Part shown: positions 16,772-24,899 of the stretch, piece by piece | Numbering within the stretch: position 1 is the stretch's first letter | How the letters are laid out: each line of letters begins with the position of its first letter | Assembly (NCBI GenBank): GCA_035935655.1 | Contig: DASYWW010000062.1 | Coordinates: 1 to 64,000 of the forward strand | Origin: Candidatus Bathyarchaeia archaeon | GTDB taxonomy: Archaea > Thermoproteota > Bathyarchaeia > 40CM-2-53-6 | DNA: 64,000 nt | Direction: 5' to 3' | Notes under the pieces: generated by a model | Told to the model about the DNA's origin: nothing | The model's input: only the letters and a program-made list of their open reading frames with translations | The model's database searches: none | Made by a program: the position numbers and the translations under genes

Positions 16772-17071
16772 ATGACAATGGAAGACACTGTGGACGAATA
16801 CAATCTGAAGGCTACGAAGAACGGTTACAGAACTTACTCCGTTGAAGAGATTCAGCAACTCCTCGACTCAAGAAAGGCTATCATGTGTAATTTCTGTGGC
16901 ATTCTGATTCTTAGGGGCAATTCTTCACTTCAGAACAATCTTTCACGTCACCAATTGGACAACATCAAGTGTCTCCGTTCACAATTGCAACTCTACGGAG
17001 TTGATTCGAGAGAACGGGAAGTTGTTGCGAAAATCTTGGCACAATCTCCCGAAGAAGGAGTAGTTAGCTGA
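16772..17071 (+). CDS. Zinc-finger protein, first gene of rightward operon
   Basis: About 99 residues from ATG 16772 (MTMEDTVDEYNLKATKNGYR); a TTG at 16757 is possible. CNFCGILILRGNSSLQNNLS then RHQLDNIKCLRSQLQ gives a CxxC...H...C finger, with a helical C-terminal half. It could be the operon's regulator or a DNA-binding accessory. Its stop TGA overlaps the next ATG (TGATG), so the two are coupled. Confidence 0.6.
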   Translation: MTMEDTVDEYNLKATKNGYRTYSVEEIQQLLDSRKAIMCNFCGILILRGNSSLQNNLSRHQLDNIKCLRSQLQLYGVDSREREVVAKILAQSPEEGVVS

Positions 17072-18132
17072 TGCCGCTAAGAGATAATCGACCGAACTGG
17101 TCAGAGCGACCGTTGTCGGGTTACAAGAAGTTCTACCAACCATTGACGTTTGAAGAGGTCAAACGTTTGCTCGGAATAATTATTGGTTCGAGATTGCTAA
17201 CTGCAATTACTTACGTTGACAGTCGTGGACAAATTCACGTCTTGAAACGTGCGTCACTTAACGGCATTCTAACTTCACCGATTCACAACTTCAAATCGTC
17301 AATGCTGAAGGCAGTCGAAGATGCAATCAATTCTTCTAACTGTGCTCGTGTAGAAGACTTGACGTTTGCGGGAGCGATTGGAGCAGTTCAAAAGGAAACG
17401 AAGACCGCTACGACTCCGTTCTTCTGGGAAGCGAATCGACGTGTTGCTTTGATTGACGAATACCAACCCGACGAACACGGACAACTATCTCAAGGCTTTC
17501 TCAAAGTGATGGAGTGGGAGCCTTTCTCTCGACAAACCGCTTACGAAGTTCTACAGAAGAAGAATTCACATGGTCAACTTGGGACTTACTTCCGTGTCAA
17601 GAAGGGAAAGATTGAGATTCTGTCGAAGAGCGTCTTCATTATCGCAACAATGGACTCTCCGCAATTTATTACTCGCTCGAAGCGTGGTCAAGCACTCGGT
17701 GACCGTTGTCTAATCATGCGTTACGAGGTCACTAACGAAGAATCTGATTCGATTCTTGGATTCGCTGAGAAAGAATCCGACGTTACTATTCCAATTGTGA
17801 CTCCGAAGGAGTCTGAAGTGCACATTTCGAAGGAAGAGAGTCAGCGAATCTTTGACATCTACAAGACTCTCTACGGAGAGATTCAGAATCCGAGAATGTT
17901 CGAGGACATGGTTCGTGCTTACGCTGTTCTCGGTTATCTCGACACGAATGTATGTGGCTTGATTGCTAAGGCGAAGAAACCACTTTGGAGAAGACCGAAA
18001 GAGAACGAGAGCGTAGAAAAGAAGTCTACCGTTCTCGAATCAGCCGACGAAGTTGAAGAGGATTCTACTTCTGACTTGCAGATTGTTGAGATGAAAGGCA
18101 GAGATGATGCGGGAGTGGGAGTAGGGCAATGA
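17071..18132 (+). CDS. AAA+ ATPase with degenerate Walker A
   Basis: A 353-residue protein. Residues 66-77 read TSPIHNFKSSML, at the position of a P-loop but without its glycines; Lys-Ser is kept. Walker B is clear at RRVALIDEYQ (about 128), sensor 1 at SVFIIATMDSP (about 190), and an Arg-rich segment RSKRGQALGDR follows. The C-terminal tail is acidic and disordered. The order fits a replication-type AAA+ ATPase (helicase loader or MCM-like). It sits two genes before the primase-polymerase-like gene, supporting a replication role. No close family is recognised. Confidence 0.55.
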   Translation: MPLRDNRPNWSERPLSGYKKFYQPLTFEEVKRLLGIIIGSRLLTAITYVDSRGQIHVLKRASLNGILTSPIHNFKSSMLKAVEDAINSSNCARVEDLTFAGAIGAVQKETKTATTPFFWEANRRVALIDEYQPDEHGQLSQGFLKVMEWEPFSRQTAYEVLQKKNSHGQLGTYFRVKKGKIEILSKSVFIIATMDSPQFITRSKRGQALGDRCLIMRYEVTNEESDSILGFAEKESDVTIPIVTPKESEVHISKEESQRIFDIYKTLYGEIQNPRMFEDMVRAYAVLGYLDTNVCGLIAKAKKPLWRRPKENESVEKKSTVLESADEVEEDSTSDLQIVEMKGRDDAGVGVGQ

Positions 18133-18470
18133 CATTTGGAGATACTATTGGACTTCCCAACGAAACTCCCGAGGAAAAAGCACTGAGGAAGAAGTATCAT
18201 TTCAAGAAAGGGCGTTACGTTTCTTTCAAGTGTCCAATTTGCAAGCGTTACAACTTTACGAAGAATTGTGCTCGAATCACGGAGATTCCATTGGGTTTCA
18301 AGTGTCCACGCTGTGATTCTGACTTCTATCTGCAATTTGTCGGCGAAGACATTGTTCTTGGTTACGTCAGTTCGGTAATGACTAAGACCAAGATTGTCTC
18401 AGAGAAGCACGAAGATATTCTGACTCTTGAGGAAAGAATCAGAGAAGCGGAGAAGGGGTTCGAGGAATGA
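18129..18470 (+). CDS. Zinc-ribbon protein (113 aa)
   Basis: The ATG overlaps the AAA+ stop (ATGA). A basic N-terminal segment precedes FKCPICKRYNF and GFKCPRCDSDFYLQF, two CPxC knuckles forming a zinc ribbon (about 34-67), then a beta-rich part and an acidic C-terminal helix. It is placed between AAA+ and primase-like genes, so a single-strand or template-binding helper is a reasonable guess. The family is unknown. Confidence 0.6.
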   Translation: MTFGDTIGLPNETPEEKALRKKYHFKKGRYVSFKCPICKRYNFTKNCARITEIPLGFKCPRCDSDFYLQFVGEDIVLGYVSSVMTKTKIVSEKHEDILTLEERIREAEKGFEE

Positions 18471-18955
18471 CGGGTGTTGTAGGTGGCTCAAAGTTTTCGA
18501 GAATCTATCATACACGGGAATCGAGACAGCGAGAACTTGACGGTTGGTCACTTGAAGAAGCGCACGAGTATTTCAGACCATCCGCGGGTCCATACGAGGA
18601 TTCTTCTGTTGACTCCGTTTTCGATAAGATTCACGATTGGGGTCGTGAGCACGGTGGTTGGACAAGTCATAAAGCGTTGAAAGAGCTTCGGGAGCATACT
18701 GTATACACTCTGTCTGACGAGCAGAGGGATGAAATCGTCAGAGATGTCAACCTGACGCTTGAGCGAGAACTTGCCGTTAAGAAAACAACTCTCAAGAAGA
18801 CGGGACAAGTTGTGTATCGTGACTCTCGCTCGGGTAGGTTTAGACGACTTTTTCCTATGACTCGGAAAGAGCAAGACACTATTGATAGGTTGGAGAGAGA
18901 ATCGGAATCGGCTCGTGTAGCCCAAAGTTCAACACGAGGTTCTCCGAAAAAGTAG
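18467..18955 (+). CDS. Hypothetical protein (162 aa)
   Basis: Overlaps the previous stop (ATGA). It is a hydrophilic protein with a central helix pair (EQRDEIVRDVNLTLERELAV) and a C-terminal basic segment GQVVYRDSRSGRFRRLFPMT that resembles DNA-contacting tails. No zinc site or membrane segment. Not recognised; the position next to the primase-like gene suggests a replication or virion accessory. Confidence 0.5.
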   Translation: MTGVVGGSKFSRIYHTRESRQRELDGWSLEEAHEYFRPSAGPYEDSSVDSVFDKIHDWGREHGGWTSHKALKELREHTVYTLSDEQRDEIVRDVNLTLERELAVKKTTLKKTGQVVYRDSRSGRFRRLFPMTRKEQDTIDRLERESESARVAQSSTRGSPKK

Positions 18956-18958
18956 ATT

Positions 18959-19630
18959 TTGAGAGACGTAACTTCTTGGAAACGCATTTACAAACCATTT
19001 CGGTTTAATCTGATAACGATTGTTCCTCTAAGCAAAGAAGACTATCGGGACGCTCCCGTGTGGGAGTCTTTTGCCGACGGAAGCAACATTGCGGCTAACT
19101 ATGACGGTATGCGTCACATCTTCGCGGATATTGATACTCTTCGACCTAACCGTCGAATGCGTAGAATTCTGAAGCGAACTTTGTCATGGAGAACTCCCAA
19201 AGGGTTCTGTGCCGTTTTCTCGGGACCACTTGAGAAACGATTCTATGACGCAATCTACGCCGTGCGCTGTGCGGACTTAGTGAAGGATAAGAAGGGAAAA
19301 TGGCTCTGGGGCGAAATTGACCGAGACGATTTGCGCTTCGGTCTTCGACTTCGGAAGAAATTGATTGCGCTCGGTCTTACTGACCAGTTGGCTTTGCATG
19401 GAATTTTCAAAGACCTCGACAACTTGACCTACGTTCTCATTCCACCTTCTATTACTTGTAAATTCAATGGTTGGAAAGGTCAACATGTCAGAAAGCACAC
19501 GTCACAAATTTCTTACTGTAATCAGTCACCGAATTCTGACCATAGACACGTCTTAGTCGCTCGACGCTTCTACAACTACACAGCGGACTTGATGTCGGTA
19601 AATGAATTTCTGAGATTAGTGTTGCGCTAA
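18959..19630 (+). CDS. Archaeo-eukaryotic primase/polymerase-like protein
   Basis: A 223-residue protein starting with TTG. HIFADIDTL (about residue 50) has the hDhD of AEP primase motif I, TPKGFCAVFSG (about 78) resembles motif II (sxGxHxxF) and LTYVLIPPSI (about 154) resembles the conserved YVVxPPS strand of Prim-Pol domains. Spacing is plausible for a minimal catalytic domain. It lies in the rightward operon with a AAA+ ATPase and zinc-ribbon proteins. The call is by motif only; the third acidic residue is not certain. Confidence 0.45.
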   Translation: MRDVTSWKRIYKPFRFNLITIVPLSKEDYRDAPVWESFADGSNIAANYDGMRHIFADIDTLRPNRRMRRILKRTLSWRTPKGFCAVFSGPLEKRFYDAIYAVRCADLVKDKKGKWLWGEIDRDDLRFGLRLRKKLIALGLTDQLALHGIFKDLDNLTYVLIPPSITCKFNGWKGQHVRKHTSQISYCNQSPNSDHRHVLVARRFYNYTADLMSVNEFLRLVLR

Positions 19631-19818
19631 TGTCAACTTCAGAGCTTCCTTTGGGTTGGTTCGAAAAGGTTATGCAGATTGCTCGGGAGAAAGGCACGCC
19701 GCTTAGTTCTCGCTCGCAAATCGGCAAAGTTGTTGCTCAAACACTGCCCGCGAGTCGTTGTGTTCGCAAGATTCTGATTGACAAAGTGCTTGAAACTTTA
19801 GGGCGAGAGCGAGTGTAG
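19630..19818 (+). CDS. Hypothetical small protein (62 aa)
   Basis: The ATG overlaps the preceding TAA (TAATG). It is a helical, basic protein (MSTSELPLGWFEKVMQIARE to RKILIDKVLETLGRERV) with the feel of a single helix-turn-helix or replication-accessory protein. The SxSQIGKVVAQTLPASRCVR segment could be a recognition helix. No family is recognised. Confidence 0.5.
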   Translation: MSTSELPLGWFEKVMQIAREKGTPLSSRSQIGKVVAQTLPASRCVRKILIDKVLETLGRERV

Positions 19819-19821
19819 GAT

Positions 19822-20694
19822 ATGGCTCCAAGACTCCCAACTAACAACGGTTCTTACACCGACAACAATCTGAACTTCATCTATGGTTGTCGAAAAGTTG
19901 ACGCTGAAGGTGGTTGTAAGCACTGCTACATCTCTCGATTTTGGGAGCACTACAAAGACCAAATGCATGAAGTCGGAGCCACCACAGCTTTCGACGGGAA
20001 ATTCATAGAGTTCAATGAAGAGTTGCGACTAAGTGATTGTGATTCTCAGCCCGACAACTCGGTTCACTTTGTCAATGGACTAAGCGATACTTTTGCAGAA
20101 TTCGTTTCTGATGAACAGCGAAATCGTTGGTTCGGATATTTGAAGGATAGACCATTTTTCCAGTTTATGCTTTGCACGAAGCGCACTGGAATGATGTGGC
20201 TCTATTTTTCAAAGCACAAAGTTCCAGGGAACGTTTGGGTTGGAACATCAATATGCAGAAAGAAAGACTTGTTCCGTCTTCCAATACTCAAGAAGATAGA
20301 TGCTAAGGTTCGTTGGATTTCTTTCGAACCACTACTCGAAGATTTAGGTGAAGTAGACTTGAGTGGTATCTCTTTCATTTGTCTTGGTGGTGAAACAGAA
20401 CCGAGACACAATTATCGACCGTTTGATGTCGAATGGGGAAAATCTATGCTTCTGAATGCTCGACGCTCTGGCACGAAGTTTTGGTATGATGGTGGCAACG
20501 GAACCAACGATTCGAGAAATGGAGCGTTATATTCTGAGCACTATCCAGATAGCGGAGTGCTACCGCAGGAGCGTTTCGAAGACTATCCCCGATATGTCGG
20601 TGATTCTGTGGCTCTTCGAAGAACACTTCACAAAGCGTTCAGTTTCCTACGAGACAATCCAACACAGCAAACTCTCGTAGGTTTGAGTGATTGA
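19822..20694 (+). CDS. Phage Gp37/Gp68-family protein (DUF5131)
   Basis: A 290-residue protein. FIYGCRKVDAEGGCKHCYIS (about 15-34) is the three-Cys signature of the Gp37/Gp68 family, a radical-SAM-like fold. FMLCTKRTGMMWLY, VWVGTSI, VRWISFEPLLEDL and ICLGGETEPRHNYRPFDVEW follow in the family's order. These proteins are common in phages and mobile elements and may modify nucleic acids or nucleotides; the reaction is unknown. Its length matches the family. It is embedded in the rightward operon and supports a viral origin. Confidence 0.82.
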   Translation: MAPRLPTNNGSYTDNNLNFIYGCRKVDAEGGCKHCYISRFWEHYKDQMHEVGATTAFDGKFIEFNEELRLSDCDSQPDNSVHFVNGLSDTFAEFVSDEQRNRWFGYLKDRPFFQFMLCTKRTGMMWLYFSKHKVPGNVWVGTSICRKKDLFRLPILKKIDAKVRWISFEPLLEDLGEVDLSGISFICLGGETEPRHNYRPFDVEWGKSMLLNARRSGTKFWYDGGNGTNDSRNGALYSEHYPDSGVLPQERFEDYPRYVGDSVALRRTLHKAFSFLRDNPTQQTLVGLSD

Positions 20695-21569
20695 GTCTTT
20701 CTATCTTTCCTGAAAAAGACGAAAATGAAGAAGAAGTCTCGATACGGGAACAGTTCAATCCAGATTATCGCATTGCTAAAGCAATCGACCGGTCGAATCT
20801 TGTCAAACGTGCGAAAGAAAATCTTGAGAACATGATTGAGCACTACTATCGACAGATAGAGAAAGCCAAAGAAAATTCTTCGCTCGGTTTCAGTCAGACA
20901 ACTTACGAAATGGACCAATCACGAGTTGCAATCTGGTTCTACAGAAACGTTGAGGATTGGATTCGATTGATGGTTGGTTGGGACGCGGCAGCTTTTTGGA
21001 GTCACATGATTTTTCGTGGTGTCTTCGAAGAGATGCAAAGTCTTGGTTTTCGACCAATGCGACCTTCTGACTGGTGGACACCGAAACAGAAAAGGCAATT
21101 CAGAAAGAAAAAGTTGGGTCTCTTGAGTGATATTGCGAATGCGAATCCTGATTGGTTGAAACCTGAAGAGAAATTGGAAATGATGTCACTCGTTCTCGCT
21201 CAAAAAAGGGACAAAAGGTCTGACTGGACCTATTTCTTCTACGGTTTTCGGGATTACTTCGGTCGTCGGGAATGGACCATCCGATACTCGCACAATTGGG
21301 CTTTTCAGTGGCTCTATGCGGGCGACGAGGAGTGGAGACAGGCATTCGGTGAAGTTCTTGCAGAATACACGGAACTTGCATGCATGGTAATCATTTCTGA
21401 CTTGGAGACAGGCGTCTTCGAGCAGAACATGGAAGGTCTTGACATGGAAAACGAGATTCGTGCTTCGTTAATTTACAATCGTGTGAAGACAGAGATGAGG
21501 AACATTGACGCAAGAAGAATCATGGCGGGGGAGGAAACTCTGTTCAATCTACCGATTTTCGGAATCTGA
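20691..21569 (+). CDS. Hypothetical protein (292 aa), possible structural protein
   Basis: Starts at a TTG that overlaps the previous TGA. It is rich in Trp, Tyr and Phe (DWTYFFYGFRDYFGRREWTI, SHNWAFQWLYAGDEEW) and mostly helical, with a charged N-terminal coiled segment and no Cys-zinc site or signal peptide. Not recognised. As one of the largest unknowns just before the packaging-type ATPase, it is a candidate virion or portal-like protein, but nothing proves this. Confidence 0.5.
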   Translation: MSLSIFPEKDENEEEVSIREQFNPDYRIAKAIDRSNLVKRAKENLENMIEHYYRQIEKAKENSSLGFSQTTYEMDQSRVAIWFYRNVEDWIRLMVGWDAAAFWSHMIFRGVFEEMQSLGFRPMRPSDWWTPKQKRQFRKKKLGLLSDIANANPDWLKPEEKLEMMSLVLAQKRDKRSDWTYFFYGFRDYFGRREWTIRYSHNWAFQWLYAGDEEWRQAFGEVLAEYTELACMVIISDLETGVFEQNMEGLDMENEIRASLIYNRVKTEMRNIDARRIMAGEETLFNLPIFGI

Positions 21570-22615
21570 TGTCAGAACTCGAACCTGAAATCGAACTCGA
21601 AGTCGAGATGGACGAACCACTTGACCTTACCAAGAACGTTGACCTGCAAATCAGGTTCGGTCGCTTTTTCGGTCCGAGTGGTCGAGGAAAAACTCTGTTC
21701 ATGGTTGGAGAAATCTATGCGGCTTGCATCGCATACGGAGCAAACCTCATCATAACAAATCTCAAACTCTTCAATCCACCCAAAGGTGTCGAAGTGTTTC
21801 AGAGCGGTGACATTCGAGTAATCATGGAGCGAATGGAACTTGCTTTCGAACGTGGTGAAGTCTTCGTTGTAGGAATTGACGAACTCGACAAGTCGGTGAA
21901 CTCTCGTGCAAGCAAATCAAACTTCAACTTGTGGGTTGTGCGTCTTGCAGGAGATGCGAGAAAATCTGGTTGTCGAGCACTTTACTACTCCGCACAACCG
22001 AGAAAAGGCGTCGATTCGCTAATCAGAGCCAACGATTCGTTCGTAATTCTGCCTCGACATCTTTGTGACATTAACGATTGTCCTATGGCTTACTTGTGGC
22101 GTGACCCTGAAGCGTTCGAGAACGACTTCTTGCGGGGTGAAGAAAACTATCGTGACGCAATCACCTACGCTTCAATGTTCAAACTCGACTTCTTGCGGAC
22201 TGGCTACGATACGAAACAGAAAATTATCTTGGCTCTCGACCCTACAATTCCTGAATCTGATGCTCCAGGACTAACGAAGAAGTTCTTGGACTGGTGTGCG
22301 GAGAAGAAAGTCGAACTTCCTGGTGAATCTTCTACTAACGTCATGAAGTTCATGTCACGCTGGAACTCTGCAACGTTTCTAATTCCTTACAGCAAGAAAG
22401 GACTCGACGTTATCTATACTGAACTGCTCCGTCTCGGAGCATTGAAGTTCGAAGCACCTGAAACTCCCGAGCCTAAAGCGGTTTCTAATCCACAGAAAAC
22501 TCTTCTGAAATGTGTGAAGTGTGGTAACGAATGGCGTTCTCGCGTTGCAACTCCGAAGAAGTGTCCTCAGTGCCAATCAGCGAAGTGGAATGACTCTTTG
22601 GGAGAGCAGAAATGA
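21569..22615 (+). CDS. Zot/HerA-like P-loop ATPase with zinc ribbon
   Basis: A 348-residue protein. Walker A FFGPSGRGKTLFMV is at about residue 31, followed by a Walker B VFVVGIDELDKSV (about 100) and ALYYSAQPRKGVDSLIRAND (about 138), like the sensor strand of Zot-type phage-assembly ATPases. The C terminus has CVKCGNEWRSRV and KKCPQCQSAKW, a zinc ribbon. Such ATPases package or extrude DNA in filamentous, pleomorphic and other membrane viruses, or mobilise plasmids. Start and stop are coupled (TGATG, ATGA) to its neighbours. Confidence 0.7.
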   Translation: MSELEPEIELEVEMDEPLDLTKNVDLQIRFGRFFGPSGRGKTLFMVGEIYAACIAYGANLIITNLKLFNPPKGVEVFQSGDIRVIMERMELAFERGEVFVVGIDELDKSVNSRASKSNFNLWVVRLAGDARKSGCRALYYSAQPRKGVDSLIRANDSFVILPRHLCDINDCPMAYLWRDPEAFENDFLRGEENYRDAITYASMFKLDFLRTGYDTKQKIILALDPTIPESDAPGLTKKFLDWCAEKKVELPGESSTNVMKFMSRWNSATFLIPYSKKGLDVIYTELLRLGALKFEAPETPEPKAVSNPQKTLLKCVKCGNEWRSRVATPKKCPQCQSAKWNDSLGEQK

Positions 22616-23064
22616 GCAGTCCATTCAAGAAAGAAACTACTTGGCGAACTAATCGTCGAACTAAGAAACCCTTTCCAAATCCACTCGGGAGTGATTTAGA
22701 CCGTGGTGCTTCGAGACAGGAAAAAGTTGATGCTCCTACAGAAAGTTCTGCTTCTTCCTACTCCGATTTTTTCTTCTGTGAAGTGTGCGAGCAAAATAAA
22801 TCTGGTTCACACTACACTGTTTCGGGACATCTTTGCTGTCGAGAATGTATGTCCGACTACAAATCGGGCAGAATGCAAGCCGAAGCAGATTACGCACGAG
22901 CGCAAGAACTAATGACGTATTCAACTTCTTCGACGGGAGATTCAGAGCACACCCACATGGGAATTTGTTCTGTTTGCAATGCTCCACACCAACGAAATCT
23001 TTGCAGTGACGGACATAATGCCTGCTATAGTTGTCGTCCACCTGGTTGTAGGTTCAGAAGATGA
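22612..23064 (+). CDS. Multi-Cys zinc-binding protein (150 aa)
   Basis: A disordered basic N terminus is followed by FFCEVCEQNKS and CCRECMSDYK, then GICSVCNAPHQ and CSDGHNACYSCRPPGC, about ten Cys in two zinc modules. It overlaps the packaging-type ATPase stop (ATGA). It may be a nucleic-acid-binding partner of that ATPase; the family is unknown. Confidence 0.58.
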   Translation: MSSPFKKETTWRTNRRTKKPFPNPLGSDLDRGASRQEKVDAPTESSASSYSDFFFCEVCEQNKSGSHYTVSGHLCCRECMSDYKSGRMQAEADYARAQELMTYSTSSTGDSEHTHMGICSVCNAPHQRNLCSDGHNACYSCRPPGCRFRR

Positions 23065-23222
23065 ACACGTGGGAATGTCCTCGTTGTTCCGTTGTGATTG
23101 AATTCCTTGGTAAGGACTACTCGAAGATTCAACAACACGTGTCTTCGCACTCTTCAGAAGCAGAACTTGAAGCACGAAAGCAAGAGTTCGACCTGAAATA
23201 TTTCGGCAAAACGCTTAGTTAA
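23061..23222 (+). CDS. C2H2 zinc-finger protein (53 aa)
   Basis: Starts at ATG 23061 inside the previous stop (ATGA). MNTWECPRCSVVIEFLG is followed by a helix with IQQHVSSHS, giving CxxC-x16-HxxxH, a classic finger, then an acidic-basic helix. Short archaeal-virus fingers of this form often bind DNA as transcription regulators. Confidence 0.65.
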   Translation: MNTWECPRCSVVIEFLGKDYSKIQQHVSSHSSEAELEARKQEFDLKYFGKTLS

Positions 23223-23223
23223 G

Positions 23224-23502
23224 ATGAATCCAACTGACTGCAATCTCGTTGAGTGGCTTAATGCTGAAGTGCGAGACTATCTTGCTTCAAAGTCCGAAGA
23301 CTTGGACCACTTAGGGATTTACACACTTCCTGTCTTTTGGTGTGAAGACGAACGTGGTTACTTTGAACACTTTTCTACGCTTCCACGAATCGACTATCAA
23401 CGACTCAAACGGTTGGAGCGTCGGCAACGAATGTTTCAGTTTGCTGTCTCAGTCTACTTTGTTGCGCTTGCAATCATCATTTGCGTTACAGGAAAAATCT
23501 AA
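23224..23502 (+). CDS. Single-pass membrane protein (92 aa)
   Basis: Soluble N-terminal 70 residues with an acidic helix and a basic stretch (RLKRLERRQRMFQ), then the membrane helix FAVSVYFVALAIIICVTGKI at the very C terminus, so a tail-anchored protein. It starts one base after the zinc-finger gene stop. It may be a virion membrane or regulatory protein; unknown. Confidence 0.55.
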   Translation: MNPTDCNLVEWLNAEVRDYLASKSEDLDHLGIYTLPVFWCEDERGYFEHFSTLPRIDYQRLKRLERRQRMFQFAVSVYFVALAIIICVTGKI

Positions 23503-23505
23503 AGT

Positions 23506-23721
23506 TTGCAACGAGATTCTCAACCAAAACACTATCAACAATGTGACCGTTCAAGCTGTTATCACTGCTCTGTTTGTGATGAGCCTCTTCTTCACTGCTC
23601 TAACAAGGGTATCGAGATAGCAAGCACTTGTGTCAACTTGTCTTGTAAAAACTTTGGAATCCGTGAAGACTTCGGACTTTGTTTCTTTAGAGATTTCTGG
23701 GAAGAGACAATGAAGGTTTGA
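23506..23721 (+). CDS. Cys-rich small protein (71 aa)
   Basis: TTG start three bases after the previous stop. CYHCSVCDEPLLHC and STCVNLSCKNFGI give a zinc-ribbon-like set. It is the last gene of the rightward operon and converges with the leftward integrase operon. A competing frame (23342-23620) lacks the Cys pattern. Moderately supported. Confidence 0.45.
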   Translation: MQRDSQPKHYQQCDRSSCYHCSVCDEPLLHCSNKGIEIASTCVNLSCKNFGIREDFGLCFFRDFWEETMKV

Positions 23722-23792
23722 CAGCTAAAGATTTGACTGACTTTACTACGATTGGTTCTCCCTCGCACTGACTCTTATTTCTCGGTCTGAAC

Positions 23793-24899
23793 TTACTCTT
23801 CGTCTGACTCCTCGACATCTTCGCCTTCTCTGTAACGTCTTGCACGGTCAGAGAGGTCGTGCGTCTTCTCGTGACGCTCCAGGACTTCTTTGTTCTTAGT
23901 TGTGAAATCGCAACCAAGATACTCGAACTTACAGTAAAGTGTCGGATTCCCGCGTCGAAAGCGTGAATCAGATTCGAGACACTCTTCGCAAAGTTTCAAA
24001 GGCGTTCCTGTGTAATAATTGTAACCGTTCTTCAACTCCGCAAACTTCTTACAGTTAGCGCATTGCTCTTCGATTTGCGGAACTTCTATCTCTCTATCTT
24101 TGTCTTGGTAGCGTCTCTCTCCGCTCTCTCCCGCATACGGATTCCGAATTCTTGGATAACTGTCTCTCGAACCTTTCGTTCTACCTGGACCACGAGGTCT
24201 TCCGTTCTCAATCAGAAACCAGAAGTTACCGAACCATGATACTGTTACGATTTTCTTGTGGTGTCTATGATATCGTTTCTTCCACTGCTCTCGTCGGTAA
24301 GCTTTCCACTTCTCGTATTCTTGTTTCGCAACGACTTGAAGTTTCCAAAATACAGGGTCAGCGAGACGTTTCTTCCCAACTTCTTCGAAGAACAACTTCG
24401 GATTGCTGACACCATTCCAACCTTCGACTTCGAAGAGTTCATTCCAATACTTGAAGCGATTCCAAAAGCGATTGTGTTTGTCCCACTTTCCCTGCAGAGG
24501 GTTGAAGCTTTTGAATGGGTCACGGGTGAAGTCCTTCGGACTAACGTCATGGGTTCCTTCTCTTCCGAGATACAAACCAGAAACCCATGCGCTCTGTTTC
24601 TCGACGTTGCGAAAGAGATAGGCTAACTCTTCGAGTTGAACGAACTCCCAGAACTCAAGTGCTGGAACAATTGTCTTGGGAGAAGTTCGAAATGCCACAA
24701 GTTTCTTCTGGAGTTCTCGGTATCTTGTGATGAGAGCCAGAATCTTTGCTTTCTCTGTCTCGTAATCGACCGCTCCTTTTCGAAGTTTCTTCTTGAGTTC
24801 TGCTAAGATAGCCTGAGTTCGAAGGTCGAGAACTTCTTCTATCGGCTGAACAGCTTGAAGGTCTTCCTGAGTTGCAACTTTAGCAATCTGTGCTGTCAT
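23793..24899 (-). CDS. Hypothetical protein with C-terminal zinc fingers (368 aa)
   Basis: An N-terminal helical and charged part, a Trp/Phe-rich middle (EEVEGWNGVSNPKLFFEEV-like, RFKYWNELFEVEGW), a basic linker (KKRYHRHHKKIVTV, RGPGRTKGSRDSY) and C-terminal CANCKK, LCEEC, and TLYCKFEYLGCDFTTKNKEV then HEKTH, a C2H2 finger. The ATG overlaps the integrase stop (ATGA), so they are co-translated. It may be a DNA-binding recombination or virion protein. Not recognised. Confidence 0.55.
   Translation of the reverse strand: MTAQIAKVATQEDLQAVQPIEEVLDLRTQAILAELKKKLRKGAVDYETEKAKILALITRYRELQKKLVAFRTSPKTIVPALEFWEFVQLEELAYLFRNVEKQSAWVSGLYLGREGTHDVSPKDFTRDPFKSFNPLQGKWDKHNRFWNRFKYWNELFEVEGWNGVSNPKLFFEEVGKKRLADPVFWKLQVVAKQEYEKWKAYRREQWKKRYHRHHKKIVTVSWFGNFWFLIENGRPRGPGRTKGSRDSYPRIRNPYAGESGERRYQDKDREIEVPQIEEQCANCKKFAELKNGYNYYTGTPLKLCEECLESDSRFRRGNPTLYCKFEYLGCDFTTKNKEVLERHEKTHDLSDRARRYREGEDVEESDEE

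Noticed and set aside
24258-24626. Forward ORF of 122 residues opposite the 368-residue gene
   Set aside because: Shadow of the leftward gene; no start signal, and the leftward frame has zinc motifs and coupling.
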